Shown here: one piece after another, positions 11,279-22,521 of the stretch
Layout: the number at the start of each line of letters is the position of its first letter
How positions within the stretch are numbered: the stretch's first letter is position 1
Source of the DNA: Macrotrachela quadricornifera
Taxonomy: Eukaryota; Rotifera; Eurotatoria; Philodinida; Philodinidae
DNA length: 64,000 nt
Direction of reading: 5' to 3'
Assembly (NCBI GenBank): GCA_022393335.1
Contig: JAJEKB010021317.1
Span: forward strand, 624,678 to 688,677
The notes under the pieces: generated by a model
Told to the model about the DNA's origin: nothing
Databases searched by the model: none
What the model saw: the letters and a program-made list of their open reading frames with translations, nothing else
Made by a program: the position numbers and the translations under genes

Positions 11279-12196
11279 ATGGATTGTTATTTGACTCATT
11301 CTTTTATAATCATATTGTCAATATTATTTGTGATTCCTCCCGCAGAATCACGTCAATGTTCGAATAGCTGTATTTTTTCCGAACTACAATTAAATTCTTC
11401 GATTCCAACAGATTTTTGTCCATCATTCAATGATACAAATATGGATACAGATAGAATCTGTTCAGTTAAGTTACACATTGATTTTTCTAAAAAGATCGTT
11501 AATGGATCGTTTTCTGTTAAAAATCAAACATCTCAAATAGATGATAGACTTATTATTACAACATATTTTTCTCTTAATGATACGTCAATAAAAATCGATA
11601 TCGATTATCAATGTTCTATATCTGATTATTGTGATATTGAATTTGTCCGTGAAATATTATCATCAATATTATCAGTTACACAATTAGAATCTATTCGAGA
11701 AGAACTCGCTATTCGTCTTTACAATGGAAATAGCACTGGTCCTTTCAAATGTTTTAATGATACTGCATGTTCTTCAAATACTTCAATCTGTTATGGTGGT
11801 TATTTAGGTAGAAATGGAATGCACAAATTTGTTATAGGTTTATGTAGTGATTTATATGAGCAACTAGAAGTCATATGGACACAAGAGTATAAACCTTATA
11901 GTGGACAGTATTCCGAAGATAATGGTGAATATCCTTGTAATACTCTAAAATGTGCATCAAATGCCAGAATTATTGAAAATTTTCAATGGTTATCTCGTAA
12001 CTATATTTTACCTATAAATATCTCAGTGATTAATATAACAACAACACGTGCGCCTACTACAACAATTTTATCGACAACATCAACACAAGCGACAACAACA
12101 ACATCAAATAATGCCTCACTTTTATTTCAACATTTAAACATTGTCATCTTATCTTTTATGTTTGCTTTTTTTAAATGTATTCAGAAATGTACTTGA
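11279..12196 (+). CDS. Secreted or GPI-anchored Cys-rich protein with Thr-rich stalk
   Basis: Single-exon gene of 305 residues. An N-terminal hydrophobic signal peptide (about residues 6-23) ends near PAESRQC. The ectodomain has about 14 cysteines and many N-glycosylation sequons (NSS, NDT, NGS, NQT, NIS, NIT). A Thr-rich, mucin-like segment (about 249-276) precedes a final hydrophobic stretch ending FKCIQKCT, which suits a GPI-attachment signal or short anchor. No domain is recognised. A run of TATATA repeats (about 11230-11245) sits roughly 35-50 bases upstream of the ATG. It is probably a surface protein; the role is unknown. Confidence 0.7.
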   Translation: MDCYLTHSFIIILSILFVIPPAESRQCSNSCIFSELQLNSSIPTDFCPSFNDTNMDTDRICSVKLHIDFSKKIVNGSFSVKNQTSQIDDRLIITTYFSLNDTSIKIDIDYQCSISDYCDIEFVREILSSILSVTQLESIREELAIRLYNGNSTGPFKCFNDTACSSNTSICYGGYLGRNGMHKFVIGLCSDLYEQLEVIWTQEYKPYSGQYSEDNGEYPCNTLKCASNARIIENFQWLSRNYILPINISVINITTTRAPTTTILSTTSTQATTTTSNNASLLFQHLNIVILSFMFAFFKCIQKCT

Positions 12197-13858
12197 CTGA
12201 GTTTCGTATTAAACATTTTTTGAGATCAATATAAATCAGTTATCATGTATTGAAAATTTGGTTGAATTTCGTGAATTTTGAATTCAAAGAACTTTCGAAC
12301 ATTCATTTATGGAATATTCAGAACTTATGGAATTTAAAATAGGAGAAATTACAGTGAGATGTCATTCGGCTATTATTACGGCATACAGAAAGCGGAAGAA
12401 ATTATTATAATAAGTTATTTTTACTTGATCTCTAAGGAAATTTCATGTTCTCTTAAATCCGACTGGTCTTCTGAAATACTTATGGGCAATTGTATAAAAA
12501 ACTTGCCGTATTCTTCTCTCTTTCTGTCTCATATCGCTCGATAATTTAAATCTTCAAGGTTTTCCTGTATACTTATATTTCATAAGTAAATGTCTCTAAT
12601 AATTTCATCACTTTGTAAGAACTATGTCTTATCTTTGCTATGGTTGACAGTAGATATGATGTATCTCTTCCAAAATCATTCGATAGGAATAGACATTTTT
12701 CAATCGAACATATTGTAGAAGATCCAAAAGAAATGTGTGAGATAAGATTGAAGTTCAAATTGTTGGCATGGACGGAAAATGTGCAATGTCAGTTAGAGAC
12801 AACGATCAAATTGACCTCTATCAACACGAGCCCGCAGCTCATTCGAATAACAATATGAAGATTCTCTTAGGTTTTTGCGATAAGAGACAGACGATCTTAA
12901 TTGTCTCTGATACGATCGAGTTCATCAATTGATTGACATTCATGTTAGAACTTGTAAACTGCAGTCGATCCAGGAATGTTTTTTGGTATATTAAGTTTTA
13001 TTCGTCTAACTACACTATCCGCGAATGTAAAAAAAGACAAAATAAATGAATTAGAATATAAAATGAGTACTTTTTCTAACCTTCATTTATTACATTGATC
13101 ACTGGTGCGTGAATTAGTTTTCAGTTATCTCAACGAAAAACCAAATAAGCAATTACGTAGAAGAAGTAATAGTCTATACCTTTTTTTTTCGTCCTGCATG
13201 TAATAACTAATATTTATAATTATTATATGAAAATAAAGAAAGATATAAAAATCAACTCAATCGTGTTAATCAAACGTGTGCAGGTAACACATATGAAAAC
13301 CATTAAGTAACCAATTCTCTCCTTTTATTTTCCGTGCAGTGATCGTATGTTAATATTTTCTAATAAACGAGATGAAAATGTGAATTTATTATGATAAAAA
13401 TTTTCATGTAATGCCATTGACATTCACTTTTTTTCAAGAGTTAAGATATATGAAATTCAGTTTTGAAAAAAATCTATTTTTATAGTGAGAATATATGGGA
13501 AGTGTGAATTGGAACTATTTCTTACCGGAGTATATATTCGTTAAAAAATCTTAGCGCGTACAAATGTGTGATTTTATTTTGTTAATACAAAATTCTCTGT
13601 GTGTGAAATCGAAAGAAAAGGATCTTCTCATGTACTTACGGCAAGATTCTTTTTACGTTTCATAGAGTACCTTCTTTGTTGTTAGGAAAATAATTGGGAT
13701 CCTTAATATCTTTATTTATAGATCTTTTTCTTCCCATAAATTGCAAATCGTTGATTTGATTTTTAACATTTAATTATCATTCAAGTTCTTGCTCAAATAT
13801 CAAGTAAGAGACAGCTAAAAATGTTATTTACCTTGCTTTGATCAATTACTTTTGTAGA
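12197..13858. other. Intergenic, no gene supported
   Basis: Holds short open stretches (12359-12544, 12640-12858) without a recognisable product, splice structure or codon bias. Probably the 3' flank of the secreted-protein gene and the upstream region of the acyl-CoA synthetase. Confidence 0.4.
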
Positions 13859-16800
13859 ATGTCTTCCCAGTTTTCTAGTCAATCATTCGGTACAAGATTA
13901 AATTCAATGTTCAAACGATATATAATTACTTTATTGACAACAATATTGATCTATTTCATATTATTTTTATTTGTTCAATTACCAACAGTTTGGCGTTATA
14001 TAATGACATTGGGTAAAAGTGATGATAAATATAATAAACAAAAACGTGTACGTGCAAAATTGATTAATGATTCGAATTCATTTTCACCATATCGAGCAAT
14101 AGAAGTAATTGATGGACTTCAAACACAATCGGAAGAATATATTGAAACATTGGGTGATATTCCCTATTTGGCAGTGAAACGTTTTGCTAATAGAGAAACA
14201 TTGGGTGTACGAGAAATTCTCGATGTTGAAGATGAAATTGAATCTGATGGGAAAGTTTCTAAAAAGGTTAGAATTATAATCGATAATGATTTAAAATAAA
14301 TATTTTGATTTTTCTAATTGAGTTCATTTTGGGCGAATACAAATTTATCACTTATCGTGAAGCTCTCAATCGAATTGAAGCGATCGGTCGTGGTTATTTA
14401 TCACTTGGGCTGAAAAAAGGCGATCGAATAGTGATCTTTGCTGAAACACGTCCAGAATGGCTTCTATCCGCTTTTGCTGCTTTTCGACATGGTTTAACAG
14501 TTGTTACACTCTATTCGACATTGGGTGAAGATGCAGTACAACATGGAATTGAAGAATCACAAGTTTCCGTTATTGTCACTTCACAAGAATTAATTTCAAA
14601 ACTTGAAGTAAACAGTTTAAGGCCTTCTTTCCTCCAAATTCGATTCTCCCTTATAGTGCGCAGAGTTGTCACAAAAGTTCGACCTATCGTTGAACATTAG
14701 CAATACATATGAGGATATCATATATCCATCACTAGAATTCAGGTCGAGAAGTACGGGCCAGATCCAGCAGGAACGTACCGGAAATCAACGGAATATGGAA
14801 GTAGTATTCCAGTAGACGGATCCGGTGACCGGATTTTTGTGTCAAATTCCTGATATTTTTCGGCAGGTTTTGGCCAGAAGCGGCCTGTTTCCTGAATTTG
14901 AGAAAGTTTTATTAGTTCTCTTTGAAACCATTCGAAATTAAAAGGTTTCTTAGTGAATATTTAAAGTAAGGAGTTTAGCTGACATCTCTGTATAGTTTTC
15001 TCAAAAATCCTTTTTTTTTGAGGTAAAATTGTTTTTTCATTAAATTTTTTTATTTGATAGAAAATATTGGAGAAAACACCAAAAGTACGTCATGTTATCT
15101 ATTTTTCTGGCCCAAAGTCTCAAGAAGGCAAAGAACCAAAAAATAAAGATAATATTGAGTTCCATCCGTTGTCTAAATTTGAAGAACTAGGCAAAAACGC
15201 TGATATTGGTATTTTTCTACTATTCATCAAGAAGTTAAATAGATCTTTTTCTTTCGTTGAACGATCTAGACGAAGAAACATTGAAGCAGAAACCGAGCAA
15301 AAACGACGTAGCCATCATTATGTAGACTAGTGGAAGTACTGGTATACCCAAAGGTAAATTTTTCTCTTAAAAAACTTTGAAAATATTATTTGATATAAAA
15401 CAGGAGTGATGATTAAGCACGAAAATGTCATTGCAGCAATGACCGGTCAACGTGAACGTCTTTTTCGAATAGTTGATTTTGATAATTTTGTTTACATTGC
15501 CTATTTACCATTGGCTCATATTATGGAACTTACATGTGGTTCGGTTTTTTTTTCTAATCTATCTGTCGAAATAATTTTGTTTTTATGTTAAATTAGAATT
15601 ATCGGTATACTATTGCGGAATAAAATGTGGTTATTCATCACCGCGAACATTGACTGATCAATCTACAGCTATTAAAAAGGGTCATAAAGGCGATCTACAA
15701 GTTCTTCGACCACATATAATGGCTTGTGTGCCCGTAAGATATTGCTTCTCTAACGAGGGAACCTCTCCAAGTGACACCCTCCTTTTGGGCTTATAGCGTA
15801 GATAACAGCCCTAAAAGAGTTCATGCCCAAAGTCTGTTTTTGAAATATTGCGTTTTTAAGGTATTGGAATAACTTGCTGCCGTAGTTCTCCTCAGGATCA
15901 CCAGAAAAATTCATTTTCGAATTTCGAATTCAAACTTTGTATACAAAGAGATCGCAATGAGAGTGATTTATCGTGAAAGTTTGAGGTTCCCTCGTAAGAG
16001 AAAGAATGTTTTCAATAATATTTTTTTCAGACAATTCTTGATCGAATTCATAAGACAGTGAATGAAAAAATAGATAATGCCAATTTCGTGCAACGTCAAC
16101 TTTTCTATATATGTTACAAGATCAAAGTTAAATGTTTAGAAGTAGGTCTCGAAAGTCCTTATCTTGATCAGTAAGTCTTTATATCACTTGTATACACCTC
16201 CAATATTCAATTGATATTAGATTAATCTTTTCTCGTTTCAATCAATTGATTCTTGGTGGTCGACTTAAAGCAATGCTCTGTGCTGGTGCTCTACTCAGTG
16301 AAGACACACAACGATTTATTCAAGCCACTTTTTGTGTGACATTATTTCAAGGTTATGGTCTCACGGAGACTTCTGCAGCTGGAGCAGTTGCTGATGGTCA
16401 ATTATATCCTTTCTTTTTCTTTAGTATTATATCCGAGGTTTTTCCTATTTAGAATACGATGTTACAACCGGTCGCACAGGATATCCATTGATCTCTTTGG
16501 AAATTCGTTTAGAGAATTGGGATGAAGGTGGTTACAAAAATACGGATAAACCAAATCCAAGAGGAGAAATTCTTATCGGTGGAAAAGTAGTCGCCGATGG
16601 ATATTTTGAAAAAGCATCAAAAGAAAATGAAAATTTCAAAGAAATTGATGGAACACGATATTTCTGTACGGGAGATATTGGCGAAATCTTTTCGGATGGA
16701 ACTATTAAAATAATTGGTAAAAAATCAAATTTATATAAATTTCTCTAGAAATTCTCTATTTTAGATCGGAAGAAAGATTTAGTCAAATTACGCAATGGCG

Positions 16801-17448
16801 AATATGTTTCATTGACAAAAGTCGAAATGGTTATTAGTAAACTTTCATTTATTGAAATTTGCTGTTTGTGTGCTTCATCATCATCTGAATACACTGTTCT
16901 TCTAGTCTATGCAAACAACAGATACATGAGTGTAGGTTTGAGATTTTTCTTCGCACCTAATCTTTGAAATAATATAGAATTATACCGAAAAATATTTCGG
17001 CAATCGAGATTGGAAAAAAATGGTCAATGATCAAGAATTCAACGATCAAATTCTCAAAGAAATTCAAGATACATGCAAACAAGGTTTATTTGCTCTGATC
17101 AAACGATATGATTGTTTGTTTTTTTTTTAAAACATTTCAGGTCGTATTCAACGTTTCGAAACACCACAACGAGTGAAAGTTGTTACTGAAGCTTGGACAC
17201 CAGATACTGGTCTTGTTACTGATTCTCTCAAATTGAAACGCAAAGCAATTCAAGAAAAATATAAAAATGACACTGATGGTTTATACAAAAATGAAAAACC
17301 AAAAACAGATTCATTGAAAAACAAAGCATTACATATTGCTTCAGAATCGATGGGAAAGAAAATATTGACCAATGGAGATTCAAAACGAGATCCTACGGAT
17401 GTTTCACAACATGCCACTGCTAATTATCAAAATAAGAAAGAAAACTGA
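13859..17448 (+). CDS. ACSL: Long-chain acyl-CoA synthetase, 12 exons, one in-frame TAG
   Basis: Activates long-chain fatty acids to acyl-CoA via an acyl-AMP, usually on ER or outer mitochondrial membranes. Exons by splice signals and phase: 13859-14266, 14323-14607, 15061-15208, 15270-15353, 15404-15538, 15597-15733, 16031-16170, 16221-16396, 16453-16716, 16765-16931, 16978-17083, 17141-17448; total 2358 nt (786 codons), in phase throughout. A membrane anchor spans about residues 22-45. Family motifs: LGEYKFITY, FAETRPEWLL, TSGSTGIPKG (AMP binding), YLPLAHIMEL, GYGLTETSA, TGDIGE, and IDRKKDLVKL across exons 9/10. Codon 299 is TAG (15323-15325) where the family has Tyr in MYTSGSTG. The donor after exon 8 (GTCAAT) is weak. 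Otherwise complete, so a recent null allele, a sequence error or, less likely, recoding. Confidence 0.9.
14736..14898. mobile_element. Small GC-richer insertion in an intron, 8-bp terminal inverted repeats
   Basis: A 163-bp block within the 453-bp second intron of the acyl-CoA synthetase. It begins AATTCAGG and ends CCTGAATT, a perfect inverted repeat, and is clearly richer in G+C than its surroundings. It holds GGATCCGGTGACCGGAT, an internal near-palindrome. No target duplication is clear. Confidence 0.45.
15323..15325 (+). other. Premature TAG in the AMP-binding motif
   Basis: Reading exon 4 in phase gives ...AIIM, then TAG, then TSGSTGIPKG. The expected codon is a Tyr codon (TAT or TAC), so one base change accounts for it. 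A product ending here would have 298 residues and no catalytic core. Confidence 0.85.
15754..15996. mobile_element. 243-bp MITE in the acyl-CoA synthetase intron
   Basis: Starts CGAGGGAACCTC and ends with the reverse complement GAGGTTCCCTCG, flanked by TAA on both sides (15751-15753 and 15997-15999). It lies wholly inside intron 6 (15734-16030). It shares its terminus and TWA-type target duplication with the transposon at 2846-4330 and its interior with 8921-9200. Confidence 0.8.
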
Positions 17449-18194
17449 ATAAACAGTTCTTCGATTATAACACATATCTTCGATTTATGTCTTCTTTTTC
17501 TACAATTTAGTTTTTGTGAGACTTTTCTTTTCAATAAAACACACGCTTCTCCACAAATCAGCTTCGTCAATCACTTGAGATTGGCATTCATATCTTCTTG
17601 CTCATTAAAATGACTAGTTCCAATACACGTCTGTACAAGATTTATTCAAATAAGCGTATTATAAACAAACAGTTAGATTGAACTTTCTATAAGCCTCAGT
17701 TTTAAGTCAGAATTTTCCAGCTCATTCCCTATACACAGCTTTATTGCAAACAACTGTTCATTACAGGTAGAATGGTTGCTATGCTTTTTTTGGCTGGATG
17801 CAATTCTTTATTATATACGTATCAGAGTATTTATATTAGTTGTATTTTGTGATAAGAAATTATAATGAATAATGTAAGTAATCGATGTGATCATGAAGAA
17901 GATAAAACTCAAGTAGCGCTCATCCTGCGAATTCGCTAACATTTCTGAAAATATAATACTTCATTGTGAATTAAAAATAATTTTATTCTAATAATATCTC
18001 TTCTGAATTATAACTGATCTCAATTGTCAATGCTTGACTTTATCACTTGCTTCAAAAATCTCATATATTGTTTTTATTTGCTATGAACGTTCGTTTTTAA
18101 CTCCTTCTATAAAATGATTTAGTTTTTTGTGATTTTTTTATTTTAGATACATTTCTGCAATACTGACACACAAAACTATCTTGTAAAAAAACAC
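17449..18194. other. 3' flank and intergenic sequence
   Basis: AATAAA signals near 17533 fit polyadenylation of the acyl-CoA synthetase transcript. Nothing else recognised. Confidence 0.4.
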
Positions 18195-18800
18195 ATGAAT
18201 ACACGACAAAATATTCATCAAAATTTAACAACTTTAACCAAATTCGCACCAATGTCATTTAGTAAAACTTACTATGTAAACAGTTTAACAAATTATAATA
18301 CATTGGCAGAATTATTTAAACTTGTAACGCAAAAAAAATCAATTTGTAATATAAACAAAATATGGTAATATGAATGGCTGCCCTAAATTAATTCAAATGT
18401 TATTTGCACATAAATTTAAATTGTACATTGTTCTTGTTGAAACTTTGTATTTACCAGACTGGGAATTATGTTTACATCATCAAATACAATGTTTATTCTC
18501 CCTTATCTTATCACTCACTAATGAGATTCAGTCATGGAATGATATAAAAATGAAGCTAAAATATTTCTTAGATTGCAATTTATTTAGCAGGAGTCAAATT
18601 GAAAACATTAACGCAGTTAATATACAATACAAATTCCAAACATGATTTCGTAAAAACTTTGCAAATATTGAATTGAACTGTGTTTCATCAAGTAATGATT
18701 TAGTAGAAATGGCTATTGCGTTTTTATATCAACAATACTTCGATACATCTCTTTCAAAGAGTCGTGAATGCAATATAGGACTTTTCACATAATTCGATAC
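18195..18800 (+). pseudogene. Broken ORF of unknown family
   Basis: An ATG at 18195 opens about 57 codons (MNTRQNIHQNLTTLTKFAP...) to a TAA near 18366. The next frame then continues from 18370 for 91 codons (NGCPKLIQML...; WNDIKMKLKYFLDC), and after a TGA the same frame carries on with coding-like sequence (ANIELNCVSSSNDLVEMAIAFL) to about 18790. One frameshift and at least one nonsense codon mark it as a relic. I do not recognise the family; His/Cys and hydrophobic residues are frequent. Confidence 0.4.
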
Positions 18801-20424
18801 AAATTGTAACGAAAAATAGTTTAGCAAAAATAGACAAATTTTAAAGTTGCTAGCAGATAATAGCGCCGAATAAGTCTTAGTCAATACGCTATTTATGAAT
18901 GTTTGGCTGTTAACAAAGTAACTACAATTCTCCGAAATAACTGAACACGAAAAAGTTCAGAAAATTATTTGAAAAAATATTATAACAATTCTTAGGTAAG
19001 TGTCAATCTTTCATTCCAATAACTATTACAATTTGATTCTTCTTATTATTTAGAATTTTCACAAATGTCTGATGTTCATTTGTCTAATTAATAAACCATC
19101 CAGATAAGATTTTTTTCAACGAACTGTAATATATTATCTTTAACGTTTTCTTTTTTTTTCAATAAATTAGTCTTTCTATTGAATTATTGTACACACCTAA
19201 CAACATCTATAATAAATAAAAACATTGTAGGGATGTATTATCTTGAAAGAATATTTAAATAAACTACGTGCACATATATTTCTATCGAATAAAACTATTT
19301 ACAATAAGATAGAACAAATAGTCGATGTAAAATAATATAAATATTTTAGTATCTTCTAATCTTAGTATCGTTTTATCAATCAGAATTTAAAACAATACTT
19401 ATTAATAGTAATTATGTTCCGACTGTTGCAATCTGATAAGAAAGCTTCGAAATTAGGCTATTTCTGAAAAAGATGGCGTTACAGTAAAGTTGAATTAAGA
19501 AATTAGCTTAATTTTTTCACGACAATACCATAATATCATGCTCACCGAACATGATACGCTCTCTTTTCTCCCCCATGCATTTGTTTCGCATTCATACTCA
19601 TCGCGCATTTTTCCTCCTTCACACGTGTATACATCCCCTTTCATTCTCCATATGTTTTATTTATTCTGCTCCACCACCCACATGTTCTTTCTCTTCCTTT
19701 TTACCAGTATATATAACTGGCGTATTTCTGCTAGAGAGTGTGTCTTTTTTGTCGGATTATCATCTTGTTTTGAGTAAAAGAAGATTCATCATACATAAGC
19801 TGCAAGAACTTTCTACGCGCTTTTCAAAGATATATAATACACTCCAACTTTCTACACAAGAACATCATCAGCTACTTCGCATTTTTATTATCTATCGACC
19901 ACTGCGAAACATTTCCCAGCCTACCATTTGATGTATGCTGCTGATATTTTTTTTCGAAAGATGAAACTTTTCTCTATAAATTATTTTATATATTTTTTTC
20001 TTTCTCTTTTCATTAGTTTATACACATATACGTGTTTTCTCTCTCTCCTCTCTCATGTCGTCATTGTTGTTGTTGCTCTTCTCTTCCATCACTGGACATC
20101 AGATATTTTACATTGTTTTTTCTTTTTTGTAGTGTTGATTCCTTATTTTATACACAAGTTTAGATTTCTTCATTTTTTGTTGAAAATAAAGAAAAAGAGC
20201 CTAACACTACCACACATTGGGAAAATGTTCCGTGCCAAAAGCTCTGTTTTCATGAGTAAACTAAGTATAACTCTTTATTTATATAAAATGATTGGTTCAA
20301 ATTTTTATCAGATACTAGTTAAATTAGCTTTTCTATTTTTTGAAATTTTCATCGAAATTCGTTGTACCGTTCAAAAGACAGGTTTCTGATAAGGAAGATT
20401 CCCCTTATGATTATTCTTCTCTAT
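18801..20424. other. AT-rich spacer, then a pyrimidine-rich tract (about 19540-20180)
   Basis: From about 19540 the plus strand becomes strongly C/T-rich (CTCTCTTTTCTCCCCC, CTTCCTTTTTACC, TCTCTCTCCTCTCTC). The apparent open frames there (for example 19928-20389) come from this composition, not from a recognisable protein. A TATATATAA lies at about 19708. Confidence 0.4.
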
Positions 20425-20667
20425 TCATTCTTTCATGTGTGCTCCTGTTCTATGTGTTAATGGACTATTCCATTCCCTCACTGTAGCATTAAAGTCACCC
20501 GTTATATGGGAACCCTTTGAAAAATCCATTTTTTCGAAAAAAGTCGAAGTTGAGTTTTTATCAGAGAAAGATGCACTGAAGTCTTCTCTTCCAGAATACA
20601 TAGGCCTTTTTTCAAAAAGGTCAATTTTTATTAGAGTTAGCAGAGGAGATTGTGGCCATACTACCAT
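20425..20667 (-). pseudogene. LINE endonuclease fragment
   Basis: The minus-strand translation ends with ITGDFNATVREWNSPLTHRT. The GDFNA core followed by Trp and an Asn/Arg-rich turn is the signature of the apurinic-type endonuclease of non-LTR retrotransposons. Only about 30 residues are convincing, and no reverse transcriptase follows. Confidence 0.4.
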
Positions 20668-20754
20668 GTTTTTCGAGACATTTTGGGGGTTTTCGAAAGT
20701 TTTTCAGTTTTTGAAAGACATTGTTTTTTAATTTTCATACATTGTATTAAAAAA

Positions 20755-20895
20755 ACAATATATACCACAAGATGCAGCTTGAAAAGTTCTATAGTTTACA
20801 ACAAAACAAGCTATTTTATATATGTACCGTTTGTGTTTAACATAAGCTTTTTAATGCAACTTGTAGAGCTTTTTATGTTGCATCTTATCGTACAT
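20755..20895. repeat. Inverted repeat with AAGATGCAGC-type arms
   Basis: ACAAGATGCAGCTTGAAAAG (about 20768-20787) is matched in inverse by CTTTTTATGTTGCATCTTA (about 20870-20888). The same sequence word recurs at about 23752 and 59222, so it belongs to a dispersed family. Confidence 0.5.
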
Positions 20896-21109
20896 TTTAA
20901 AAACCAAATAAACGTATTAGATGGTATAAAAAAGAAATACAAAAACTGACTCATCATTATGGGACATTCGATAATTTTTTGATCTAACTTTTGGGCAGGG
21001 AAAGTGTTTTTTTAAATAATAATTGATGAAAATCTATAAAAATTTGACAAGTGTTTTGCTAATTTATCGACAATTACTGAGAACAACGAAATTAAGACTG
21101 TTAAGTACG

Positions 21110-21345
21110 CGTACGTGCCTTTTGTACATAGTCTCGTGACTTCTTCACAACTACTCCAAGTTCAAGCTGATCTTCATTGTGTTATACCTGATTATGATCA
21201 AAATTGTATTTAAGACATTCATGATGGAATATTCGCAAGAAATCATCCGAATTTTCAAAAAACAACTTATCCAAATATTGGATTAAACTTAGGTGAATTA
21301 ACAGCTACTAAACCTATTTCTCATCGTACTCATTCAGTTTTCTTT
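21110..21345 (+). pseudogene. Possible coding relic, unknown
   Basis: One frame reads LLQVQADLHCVIPDYDQNC, a stop, then DIHDGIFARNHPNFQ and TTYPNIGLNLGEL. The composition looks coding but I recognise no family; at least one stop interrupts it. Confidence 0.25.
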
Positions 21346-21918
21346 TTTTATTGGTCTCTCCTAAATATTTCATGAGAAAAAATTCAAAATAGTCAGCCCT
21401 AAGGTTCATTGCAGCGTGTTCAAAATGGGTAAGAAAATATAATTCGTTATATCATACAACAGATGATTTTTTGATGAGGATAAATAAACTTTCTGGTACT
21501 AGTAGAATAAGAACTAGCTACGTAAAAAATGAAGATATTTTATTTTACGAAATTAGGTATCACTATCAATATAAATGGCAATGATGCGAAAGAAAGAAAT
21601 CTGATGAAACCTTTGAGCAAGATCGAAACCAGTGAAGTAACAGTCTATTATTCTGTTTGTTTAATGTTGACCTGATATAAATGCATAGAGAGCAGTAGAC
21701 TTACTGTCTCTAATGAAAAAACGAGAAATATGACTGAAATTAATCAAAGCTATCATTTGAATATCTTCAGATTCAAAAGAACTTGACTTTGATTAATTTT
21801 AGTTATTTTTTAAAAGCCTTTGAAAAAATTACATTATTTGCAAACGTCGAGAACTATAATCGATGAACACGTTAGAAATGAAGACAGATATCAACGTATT
21901 TTAGCATAGATCAAAATC

Positions 21919-21993
21919 GGGGGAGACCCAGCTCGGTTGGATGTGCTTCGAACTTATAATCCGAAATACATGGGTTCGATTTCCACCTCCTCC
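21919..21993 (+). tRNA. tRNA-Ile(UAU)-like sequence, possibly a pseudogene
   Basis: GGGGGAG (21919-21925) pairs over 7 positions, one of them G-T, with CTCCTCC (21987-21993). A canonical 17-nt T arm (21970-21986) has loop TTCGATT. The anticodon arm 21948-21964 has loop CTTATAA, giving anticodon TAT (Ile, codon AUA), with 4 of 5 stem pairs. Box A (cAGCTCGGTTGG) and box B (GGTTCGATTTC) each differ from consensus at one base. The D arm fits poorly, apparently one or two bases too long, and the nearest TTTT is about 110 bases downstream. It could be a functional gene, a decayed copy or a SINE head. Confidence 0.45.
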
Positions 21994-22521
21994 TTAAGCC
22001 TACTGTTCTATTGTTTATATTTGCTGCTCATTCATCGATGATCTATGCACTGTATTTCCATACCGAAGTGGTTTGACTCTGCAAATCGTTATTCATGATT
22101 CACACTATTTTTACTCACTATTTTATGTGCTCTATGATTGCACTTTTACTTTAATTGCTTTTCTCATAAGTTACTTGTTATTAAGTGTGATTATTCAGGA
22201 CAATCTAGCATATAGAAATCCGTGGACTAGTGAATTGACAATACATAATCCTTTTTTGGATTCTTTCATGCTTTCTCTTTCGATTTAATTTTTCCAAGTT
22301 CACCCTCATTTATGTAGATTGTTTAAATTACCTGATGAAGTTTTGAATTAAGTTGAAACGCGCCGTAATAGTTATTTGTTCAAACTCACCATCAATAATT
22401 ACGATAAAAGCCGACTAATATCTAATTACTCCTGCAAATGAAAATTACGTATTGTCTTCTGAGTCAAATGGAATCAGTTTAGCAAACTTTTTTATTTTTT
22501 TTAATCAACTTTTAATGAAAA
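21994..22521. other. Spacer
   Basis: No gene is recognised. A TTTATT on the plus strand near 22490 gives an AATAAA polyadenylation signal for the minus-strand gene that ends at 22522. Confidence 0.35.

Noticed and set aside
12359..12858. Two short open frames that might be a gene
   Set aside because: No family, no splice sites and overlapping open frames on the other strand.
19928..20389. 153-codon open frame with apparent membrane helices
   Set aside because: Explained by a C/T-rich tract, which translates to Leu/Phe/Ser-rich peptides; no domain or clear promoter.
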